Of a DNA stretch of 11,047 bases, positions 6,188-11,047 are shown piece after piece. A program made the position numbers and the translations under genes. The notes under the pieces were generated by a model, which was given only the letters and a program-made list of their open reading frames with translations, was not told the origin of the DNA and did not search any database. Source of the stretch: Flavobacteriaceae bacterium (GTDB taxonomy: Bacteria; Bacteroidota; Bacteroidia; Flavobacteriales; Flavobacteriaceae). The stretch spans positions 1 to 11,047 of the forward strand of contig DAOVTF010000032.1 of assembly GCA_030633225.1 (NCBI GenBank), read 5' to 3'. The first letter of the stretch is position 1. Each line of letters begins with the position of its first letter.

Positions 6188-6642
6188 GATACTAACAATT
6201 TTTTAGAAATTACTTCACAAGCTTCATCTAACATTCGGTAAACATTTTCAAATCCATTATCACCTCCATAATATGGATCTGGTACATCTAGGTTTTGTTT
6301 TGTATAAACCTCATTTAAAATCAATTGGACTTTTTGTTTATCTCTCTCATTTCTTGCTATTGAGATTACATCCTTATAATTTGATTTATCCATAACATAG
6401 ATGATATCAAAATTCTCAAAATCTGAATAACTAAACTTTCGACATCTTTGAAGTGACAAATCTAATTGATGATTTTTAGCAACTTCAATAGAACGGCTAT
6501 CTGGTAGTTCACCAATATGCCAGCCACCAGTTCCAGCTGAATCAACCGTCACATCATTTTTATCAACTTTTGAGTTTAAAATACCTTCGGCTAATGGTGA
6601 TCTACAGATATTCCCTAGACAAACCATTAAAACCTTTTTCAT
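6184..6642 (-). CDS. Low-molecular-weight protein tyrosine phosphatase
   Basis: A 152-aa cytoplasmic phosphatase of the LMW-PTP family, which removes phosphate from phosphotyrosine and sometimes phosphoarginine. The N-terminal P-loop VCLGNICRSP holds the CX5R(S) signature with nucleophile Cys8 and Arg14. The general acid is Asp122 in the DPYYGG loop (122-127). Length and layout are standard and the site is intact. In many bacteria such enzymes pair with a tyrosine kinase in a capsule or exopolysaccharide cluster; no kinase is visible here. Instead it lies 10 nt downstream of dnaA and overlaps the RsmI-like gene by 4 nt, so it should be co-transcribed with the replication initiator. I recall the same order in other Flavobacteriaceae, which would make this a conserved linkage rather than a rearrangement. 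The substrate is unknown. Confidence 0.94.
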   Translation of the reverse strand: MKKVLMVCLGNICRSPLAEGILNSKVDKNDVTVDSAGTGGWHIGELPDSRSIEVAKNHQLDLSLQRCRKFSYSDFENFDIIYVMDKSNYKDVISIARNERDKQKVQLILNEVYTKQNLDVPDPYYGGDNGFENVYRMLDEACEVISKKLLVS

Positions 6643-6652
6643 TAAACTAAAT

Positions 6653-8080
6653 TTAAAAAGTAAGTTTTTTGGTTAATTCATCAACATATTTACGAAACTG
6701 CTTGTCGGTTTCTGATAAATTATCAACTGTTTTACAAGCATGTAAAACTGTTGCATGATCTCTACTACCAATTTGAGAACCAATACTAGCTAAAGAAGCT
6801 TTTGTCATACGCTTAGCAAAAAACATTGCTAACTGACGCGCTTGGACAATATGTCTTTTTCTGGTTTTTGATTGTAAAGTAGTAACATCCATTTCAAAGT
6901 ATTTGGAAACAACTTTTTGTATATAATCAATGGATACTTCTTTTTTAGTGTTCTTAACAAATTTGTCTACAATTTGCTTGGTGAGTGAAAGTGTATATTC
7001 TTTTCTGTTGAAAGAAGCTTGAGCTATTAATGAAATTAAAACACCTTCTAATTCTCTAACATTTGTTTTTATATTTTTTGCAATATACTCAACTATTTCT
7101 TCTGGAATTTCAACACCATCTCTAAACATCTTACTCTGCAATATTGAAATTCGAGTTTCGTAATCAGGTGCCATTAATTCAGCTGAAAGACCCCATTTAA
7201 ACCTTGATAACAATCTTTGTTCTATATCTTGCATATCAACCGGTGCCTTATCTGATGTTAAGATCACTTGTTTACCATTTTGATGTAAATGGTTAAAAAT
7301 ATGGAAGAATACATCTTGTGTTCCTGATTTACCAGATAAAAACTGAACGTCATCAACAATCAAAATATCGATCATTTGGTAAAAATGAATAAAATCATTT
7401 CGAGTATTTGATTTTACAGAATCTATAAATTGCTGTGTAAATTTTTCTGCCGAAATATATAAAACTGTTTTTTCTGGATATGTTTCTTTAATTCTAACTC
7501 CAATTGCTTGAGCTAAATGAGTTTTACCCAATCCAACTCCACCGTAAATTAACAATGGATTAAATGATGTGCCTCCAGGTTTATTTGCTACTGCAATAGA
7601 AGCCGATCTTGCCAATCGATTAGAATCACCTTCAATAAAATTTTCAAAATTATAATTAGGGTTTAATTGAGATTCAATTTTAACTTTTTGAATTCCTGGA
7701 ATTATAAAAGGGTTTTTCAACTCTCTTTTATCAATTTCTAAAGGTACCGTTACACCTTGAGAATTAAATGGTTTTTTATTTGAACTTGGAAATTTTACTG
7801 TATGTGGTTTTTTATTGCTATAGGTATTTTCCATTCTAACATCATAAACCAATTTTGCATTATCACCTAACTCTCTAACTAAAGAAACTCTTAATAATTT
7901 TATATAATGCTCTTCTAGCCACTCAAAAAAGAATTTACTTGGTACCTGAATTGTTAAAACATCACCTGATATTTTAATTGGTTTTATCGGTTCAAACCAA
8001 GTCTTATATGCTTGTGGTTTTATATTGTCTTTAATAAAGAGGAGGCAATTATTCCATACAGAGGATGCTGTTCTTGTCAT
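6653..8080 (-). CDS. dnaA: Chromosomal replication initiator protein DnaA
   Basis: An AAA+ ATPase that binds DnaA boxes, opens the origin and loads the helicase; it is also a transcription factor that often represses its own gene. Domain I is residues 1-80 (SVWNNCLLFIKDNIKPQAYKTWF, cut here by neither edge). A low-complexity linker (about 85-125) is rich in Asn, Lys and Pro. The AAA+ module has Walker A GGVGLGKTH (180-188, Lys186), Walker B ILIVDD (239-244) and arginine finger Arg293 in LLSRFKWG. Domain IV carries the DnaA signature GSQIGSRDHATVLHA (434-448). At 475 aa it is a normal flavobacterial length. The ATG at 8080 gives MTRTASSVWNNC, matching the family N-terminus. The upstream region (8081-8247) holds a promoter, a DnaA box and a dyad. 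It is the first gene of a probable operon with the phosphatase (10-nt gap) and the RsmI-like gene. Confidence 0.98.
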   Translation of the reverse strand: MTRTASSVWNNCLLFIKDNIKPQAYKTWFEPIKPIKISGDVLTIQVPSKFFFEWLEEHYIKLLRVSLVRELGDNAKLVYDVRMENTYSNKKPHTVKFPSSNKKPFNSQGVTVPLEIDKRELKNPFIIPGIQKVKIESQLNPNYNFENFIEGDSNRLARSASIAVANKPGGTSFNPLLIYGGVGLGKTHLAQAIGVRIKETYPEKTVLYISAEKFTQQFIDSVKSNTRNDFIHFYQMIDILIVDDVQFLSGKSGTQDVFFHIFNHLHQNGKQVILTSDKAPVDMQDIEQRLLSRFKWGLSAELMAPDYETRISILQSKMFRDGVEIPEEIVEYIAKNIKTNVRELEGVLISLIAQASFNRKEYTLSLTKQIVDKFVKNTKKEVSIDYIQKVVSKYFEMDVTTLQSKTRKRHIVQARQLAMFFAKRMTKASLASIGSQIGSRDHATVLHACKTVDNLSETDKQFRKYVDELTKKLTF

Positions 8081-8124
8081 TCTAGTAAAAAATTTCGAAT
8101 TAGTATTTTTTCCCTTTTTTTTCG

Positions 8125-8155
8125 AAAAAATAGGTCTCCCTATTTAAAGTACAAA
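8125..8155 (-). promoter_or_regulatory. Probable dnaA promoter (TTTG-N19-TATTTTTT)
   Basis: On the minus strand TTTG (8155-8152) is followed after exactly 19 bp by TATTTTTT (8132-8125). This is one base off the Bacteroidota -7 consensus TAnnTTTG, at good spacing from the -33 element. Transcription would start near 8118 and leave a leader of about 40 nt before the dnaA ATG. It is the only promoter in the window where both elements are visible. Confidence 0.55.
8128..8145. promoter_or_regulatory. Inverted repeat inside the dnaA promoter, operator-like
   Basis: AAATAGG (8128-8134) and CCTATTT (8139-8145) are perfect 7-bp arms around TCTC. The dyad overlaps the -7 box and lies in the -7/-33 spacer, the classic place for a repressor site. 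It could also be incidental in this AT-rich stretch, but the GG/CC core makes it stand out. Confidence 0.35.
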
Positions 8156-8157
8156 TT

Positions 8158-8166
8158 TGTGAATAA
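8158..8166 (-). promoter_or_regulatory. DnaA box upstream of dnaA
   Basis: TTATTCACA on the minus strand fits the DnaA-box consensus TTATNCACA and lies 2 bp upstream of the TTTG -33 element. DnaA bound here would touch RNA polymerase at the dnaA promoter, so autoregulation is a natural reading. About one such match is expected by chance in the whole window; the location is what gives it weight. Confidence 0.5.
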
Positions 8167-8247
8167 AGTTTATTATAAAAAAATAAAATTGCTATTGATT
8201 ATTAATTATTTTTTCCGTAAACTAATGCACTTGCAAAATACAAAAAA

Positions 8248-8652
8248 ATGATCAAAAATGAAACAAAAATAAGAGTAAGATATAGTGAAACCGATCAGAT
8301 GGGTTATGTATACTACGGAAATTATGCTCAGTATTTTGAAGTCGGGAGAGGTGAATGGCTTCGTAATCTTGGGGTTACGTATAAAAATTTAGAAGAATCT
8401 GGCATCATGCTACCCGTATTAAATTTAAATGTTAATTTTATAAAACCTGCTAAATATGATGATTTACTTACAATTGTTACCACTTTAAAAAATAAACCAT
8501 CTGTTAAAATTGAATTTGATTTTGAGATTTATAATGAAACTCAAGAATTATTAACTACTGGTTTTACAAGTTTAGTTTTTATTGATATGAAAAAAAACAA
8601 GCCGACCAGAGCTCCAGAATCTTTATTAGATAAAATTTATACTATAAATTAA
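8248..8652 (+). CDS. Acyl-CoA thioesterase, YbgC/4-hydroxybenzoyl-CoA thioesterase type
   Basis: A 134-aa hotdog-fold thioesterase that should hydrolyse acyl-CoA esters. The family signature is RYSETDQMGYVYYGNYAQYFE (11-31), with Asp16 as the catalytic residue of the YbgC/4HBT active site (ETDxMGxVYYGNY). The central strand LPVLNLNVNFIKPAKYDD (55-72) and the C-terminal TTGFTSLVFID (103-113) complete the fold. YbgC-type proteins in proteobacteria travel with tol-pal genes; here there is no such neighbour, so the substrate is unknown. It is divergent from dnaA over 167 bp, and I see no good TAnnTTTG box for it (only a weak TGCACTTG 13 bp before the ATG). Its 3' end is convergent with yigZ, and the two stop codons overlap in a TTAA palindrome, leaving no room for a separate terminator. 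Confidence 0.93.
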   Translation: MIKNETKIRVRYSETDQMGYVYYGNYAQYFEVGRGEWLRNLGVTYKNLEESGIMLPVLNLNVNFIKPAKYDDLLTIVTTLKNKPSVKIEFDFEIYNETQELLTTGFTSLVFIDMKKNKPTRAPESLLDKIYTIN

Positions 8653-9257
8653 ATCTCTTTAATTTTTACACAACGTAAATCCAGAAAATCTTGTTTTATC
8701 TTTTGAGCATCTTTCTTTCTAATTGAAATTAGAAATTCACAATTCATTTCCATTATCTGACTCTCAATATTTATTTTATTATCTTTAATTAATCGCATCA
8801 CTTTGTTCATATCTACGTAATCAAAAAGAATGGAATAATGGATATCAATTGTTTTAACAATAATTTTAGAAGATTCTAATGCTAATTTTGCTGATGTTTT
8901 GTAAGCATTTATCAAGCCACCCACACCCAATTTCGTTCCTCCAAAATACCTTACGACTACTATTAATACATTGGTTAATTCAAAAGAAAGTATTTGCCCA
9001 TAAATTGGCTGTCCGGCACTATTCTTTGGTTCTCCATCATCATTTGCTCTATAAGAAACATTATCTACTCCCAATTTCCAAGCATAGCACCAATGTCTAG
9101 CTTTATGATGTTGCTCTTTTAATGATAAAATTATTGGGTTAACCTCATCTTCTGAAGTAATGGGGAAAGCGTAACCTAAAAATTTACTTCCTTTTTCTTT
9201 AAAAATCGCTTCTAGAGATGATAATGCAAGCGTTCTATATTCGTCAATGGTTTGCAA
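8649..9257 (-). CDS. YigZ/IMPACT-family protein
   Basis: A 202-aa protein of the YigZ (UPF0029/IMPACT N-terminal) family. The conserved block runs from KARHWCYA (52-59) through NDDGEPKNSAGQPI (72-85) to VVRYFGGTKLGVGGLINAY (101-119). The C-terminal 70 residues are the small ferredoxin-like domain usual in bacterial members. Biochemical function is not settled; an RNA- or nucleotide-linked role and a link to stress translation have been proposed for relatives. The start is a TTG at 9257: the frame closes at 9275 and has no ATG before residue 150, and TTG gives a normal-length N-terminus (MQTIDEYRTLALSS). It is the last gene of the ribD operon, 15 nt after the HAD gene, and ends tail-to-tail with the thioesterase in a 4-nt overlap. 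Confidence 0.93.
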   Translation of the reverse strand: MQTIDEYRTLALSSLEAIFKEKGSKFLGYAFPITSEDEVNPIILSLKEQHHKARHWCYAWKLGVDNVSYRANDDGEPKNSAGQPIYGQILSFELTNVLIVVVRYFGGTKLGVGGLINAYKTSAKLALESSKIIVKTIDIHYSILFDYVDMNKVMRLIKDNKINIESQIMEMNCEFLISIRKKDAQKIKQDFLDLRCVKIKEI

Positions 9258-9272
9258 TAAGAATCTTTTAAG

Positions 9273-9905
9273 TTATATCAATTCGGCTTCCAATTTATCA
9301 AATAGATCACTTTTAATTGTAAACAGATCTGTTACATCTTCTAAATTCGGATTTAAATGCCATGTTTTTATACCTAATTTATTGGCTGATTCAATATTAA
9401 TTAAAGTATCATCTACAAATAAAGTTTCTGATGCAATTAAATTATTTTCATTAATAATCATTTTAAACGACTTTGATTCGGGCTTCCTGCTATTAATTTT
9501 GTAGGAATAATAAACCTTTTCAAAACAATTTAAGAATCGGTTATAAAAGTCATACCCTACTTGAGTTTTAAAATAATCTATATGCAATTCATTAGTATTA
9601 CTAAACAAAAAAAGTTTATATTTCTTAGTAATATTTTCTAAAAATGAACATCTTTTTTTTGGAAAATCGAACAAAATACTATTCCATGATTTTATTAATT
9701 GTTGTTCAGTTTTACCTGGAAATATTTTTAAATAATATGCAACAAATTCGTCAGTTTTAATCAATCCTTTATCATAGCTCGCATTAATTTCAATCATTTC
9801 ATCACTAAAACTTTTCATGCCAAATTTTAGCAATTCATTTTGCGAACCGCTATGGTCCAGATCGATAAAAACATTTCCTAAATCAAAAATTATATTTTTA
9901 ACCAT
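9273..9905 (-). CDS. HAD-superfamily hydrolase, YihX-like
   Basis: A 210-aa haloacid-dehalogenase-type phosphatase of subfamily IA. Motif I is IIFDLGNVFIDLD (5-17) with nucleophile Asp8; the usual second Asp (DxD) is Gly10, as in the DLGNV group that includes YihX. Motif II is FSNTNELH (101-108), motif III is Lys141 in SRKPESKSF, and motif IV is FVDDTLINIESA (163-174). The helical cap lies at about 18-90. YihX dephosphorylates glucose-1-phosphate, but the substrate here is open. The dephosphorylation step of riboflavin synthesis, which follows RibD, is carried out by HAD phosphatases in several bacteria, so that role is a possibility suggested only by the neighbour. The ATG at 9905 overlaps the end of ribD by 8 nt. 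Confidence 0.9.
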   Translation of the reverse strand: MVKNIIFDLGNVFIDLDHSGSQNELLKFGMKSFSDEMIEINASYDKGLIKTDEFVAYYLKIFPGKTEQQLIKSWNSILFDFPKKRCSFLENITKKYKLFLFSNTNELHIDYFKTQVGYDFYNRFLNCFEKVYYSYKINSRKPESKSFKMIINENNLIASETLFVDDTLINIESANKLGIKTWHLNPNLEDVTDLFTIKSDLFDKLEAELI

Positions 9906-10968
9906 TTGAGTAAATTGTTAGTTTATCATTTTTTATTACCTTTCTATAGACTTGACAAGGGTAATTCTTATCTATTTTTTCACTTGTAAATGTTGGTGAT
10001 TTTATACCATCATTAAAACAAACATCGCCTGTAAAAATTTTTGCTTCATCCCATAAGTCTTGATCTATAAAACTTTGCAATGTTTTTGTTCCTCCTTCAA
10101 TTATTACAGATTGAATCTCTCTTTTATATAAGACTTTCAATATTTGTTTTGTTACATTTTTTGAAAAATTAATTTTTTCTAATGAAACATTATTGTTGTT
10201 TTTGATATTTTTTATACTAGTAAAAATTATCGTTTCAAGCATTCCATCATAAATATTAAAGCTTTTAGAAATAGTTAAATCTTTATCAATTGCTAATCTA
10301 ATTGGTGATTTTCCGTAATAATTTCTTGCATTTAATTTAGGATTGTCTTTTTTAACAGTATTTGTACCAACCAATACAGCCTGTTCTTCTGTTCGCCATT
10401 TATGCACAAGCTGTAAAGAATAGATGTTAGAAATCCATATAGGTTTCAAGTTTCTCTTTTTTTGAATAGCTGGATAAATAAATTTATCTTTTGTTTCTGC
10501 CCATTTTAAAATAATAAATGGTCTCTTTTTTTTATGAAAAGTAAAAAATCTTTTATTCAATTCTTTACATTGTTTTTCTAAAATTCCTACTTCAACCTGA
10601 CATCCACTATTCTTTAAATGTTCAATTCCTTTACCACTAACTTTACTATTCAAATCAATGGAACCAATAATAACTTCTTTAATTTTTTTATCAACGATTA
10701 GATCGGAGCATGGTGGAGTTTTACCAAAATGTGAACATGGTTCTAAATTAACATATAATGTTGATTTTGAAAGTAAGCTTTGATCTTTAACCGAATTGAT
10801 TGCATTAACTTCAGCATGTGGCTCACCAGCTTTTTTATGCCATCCTTCTCCAATTATTCTATTCTCAAATACAATAACACTACCAACCAATGGGTTTGGG
10901 TATGTTATACCTAATCCATTCTTGGCTAGATCTATACATCTTTGCATATATTTTTTATGCTTTGTCAA
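9898..10968 (-). CDS. ribD: Bifunctional riboflavin biosynthesis deaminase/reductase RibD
   Basis: Catalyses two consecutive cytoplasmic steps of riboflavin synthesis: deamination of the diaminopyrimidine made from GTP, then NADPH-dependent reduction of the ribosyl side chain. The N-terminal deaminase (1-145) has zinc ligands His51 in PHAEVNAI, Cys78 and Cys87 in EPCSHFGKTPPCSDLI, and proton shuttle Glu53. The C-terminal DHFR-like reductase starts near RPFIILKWAETKD (149-161) and includes VLVGTNTVKKDNPKLNAR (198-215) and IIEGGTKTLQSF (289-300). At 356 aa it is complete. The start is a TTG at 10968; it gives MTKHKKYMQRCIDLAKNGLG, the length I expect for relatives, while the first ATG (10947) would trim seven conserved residues. 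An in-frame stop at 10996-10998 limits other choices. First gene of a probable operon with the HAD gene and yigZ. Confidence 0.97.
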   Translation of the reverse strand: MTKHKKYMQRCIDLAKNGLGITYPNPLVGSVIVFENRIIGEGWHKKAGEPHAEVNAINSVKDQSLLSKSTLYVNLEPCSHFGKTPPCSDLIVDKKIKEVIIGSIDLNSKVSGKGIEHLKNSGCQVEVGILEKQCKELNKRFFTFHKKKRPFIILKWAETKDKFIYPAIQKKRNLKPIWISNIYSLQLVHKWRTEEQAVLVGTNTVKKDNPKLNARNYYGKSPIRLAIDKDLTISKSFNIYDGMLETIIFTSIKNIKNNNNVSLEKINFSKNVTKQILKVLYKREIQSVIIEGGTKTLQSFIDQDLWDEAKIFTGDVCFNDGIKSPTFTSEKIDKNYPCQVYRKVIKNDKLTIYSNG

Positions 10969-11013
10969 TATCAGTAAAGATTTTATTTTACTAATTTATA
11001 AAAAGATAATATT

Positions 11014-11021
11014 TAAATTTG
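11014..11021 (+). promoter_or_regulatory. Putative -7 promoter element of a gene entering the right edge
   Basis: TAAATTTG is a full TAnnTTTG match ending 9 nt before an ATG at 11031. It points away from ribD, so the 10969-11030 gap looks like a divergent promoter region. No TTG is seen at -33. Confidence 0.4.
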
Positions 11022-11030
11022 AATTTCTAA

Positions 11031-11047
11031 ATGAAGTTATACACAAG
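11031..11047 (+). CDS. Possible 5' end of a divergent gene (5 codons visible)
   Basis: ATG AAG TTA TAC ACA opens a frame that runs off the window (MKLYT...). The call rests only on the ATG, its position just after the TAAATTTG box at 11014, and the divergent layout with ribD. I recall release-factor methyltransferase genes (prmC) beside ribD in some Flavobacteria, but five residues cannot identify it. The segment also contains TTATACACA, a DnaA-box-like match at 11037-11045. Confidence 0.35.

Noticed and set aside
8218..8234. Promoter for the thioesterase around TAATGCACTTG
   Set aside because: TGCACTTG differs from TAnnTTTG at two fixed positions and no TTG is correctly spaced, so I do not list it.
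8081..8247. Replication origin next to dnaA
   Set aside because: The region is AT-rich and has a DnaA box, but only one; a cluster of boxes and an unwinding element are not seen. It is better read as the dnaA promoter.
8012..8251. Plus-strand open frame of 79 codons overlapping the dnaA start
   Set aside because: It lies antisense to the dnaA N-terminus and its promoter, has low-complexity Lys/Ile/Phe-rich sequence and resembles nothing known.
8879..9100. Plus-strand open frame of 73 codons inside yigZ
   Set aside because: It is antisense to the most conserved part of yigZ, and its His/Leu-rich translation is a by-product of that sequence.
9247..9504. Plus-strand open frame of 85 codons across the yigZ/HAD junction
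   Set aside because: It is antisense to two well-supported genes and has no domain or start context.
10400..10408. TTATGCACA, a DnaA-box match
   Set aside because: It lies inside the reductase part of ribD and is needed by the codons there; a single coding-region match is expected by chance.
1..11047. Search for CRISPR arrays, insertion sequences, tRNA or rRNA genes, or a defence or toxin-antitoxin cassette
   Set aside because: No repeat arrays, transposase motifs, cloverleaf-like sequences or accessory gene pairs were seen. Gene content is core and composition is even.

Overview
The window is an ordinary-looking, AT-rich chromosomal segment from a member of Bacteroidota, most likely the family Flavobacteriaceae. 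Three things support this: the protein sequences (DnaA, RibD, YigZ, MltG and DapF all read as flavobacterial versions), several matches to the Bacteroidota promoter -7 consensus TAnnTTTG, and the absence of clear Shine-Dalgarno sequences. I see no mobile element, CRISPR array, tRNA, rRNA or defence cassette, and no intergenic stretch above about 170 bases.

Layout. (1) Positions 1-1286, minus strand: the 5' 428 codons of an HtrA/DegP-type envelope serine protease, cut by the window edge. (2) Positions 1404-4710, plus strand: a tightly packed four-gene run of dapF (meso-diaminopimelate synthesis), a SpeG/RimJ-like GNAT acetyltransferase, mltG (glycan chain cleavage in the inner membrane) and a DUF2279-like envelope protein. 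Gaps are 1 nt or a 4-nt overlap. (3) Positions 4833-5462: a separately promoted, secreted lysozyme-like protein. (4) Positions 5471-8080, minus strand: dnaA, then a low-molecular-weight protein tyrosine phosphatase, then a short RsmI-like methyltransferase, in one probable operon. (5) Positions 8248-8652, plus strand: a YbgC-type hotdog thioesterase, divergent from dnaA. (6) Positions 8649-10968, minus strand: ribD, a YihX-like HAD phosphatase and yigZ, another probable operon. (7) Positions 11031-11047: probably the first codons of a divergent plus-strand gene.

How the genes fit together. The left half is an envelope and peptidoglycan neighbourhood: protein quality control, the mDAP precursor, an endolytic transglycosylase, a second probable muramidase and an unknown envelope protein. 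The centre is the dnaA initiation locus, whose intergenic region carries a good promoter, a DnaA box and an operator-like dyad. The right half is housekeeping metabolism (riboflavin synthesis plus two small enzymes).

The most interesting signals are regulatory rather than new genes. An 18-bp element with two TTTAAC half-sites one helical turn apart lies 24-25 bp upstream of a TAnnTTTG box in front of both dapF and the lysozyme-like gene. DapF appears to be leaderless from a GTG. The dnaA promoter region is compactly organised. Two of the three genes in the ribD operon need TTG starts. I did not find a convincing undescribed multi-gene system.
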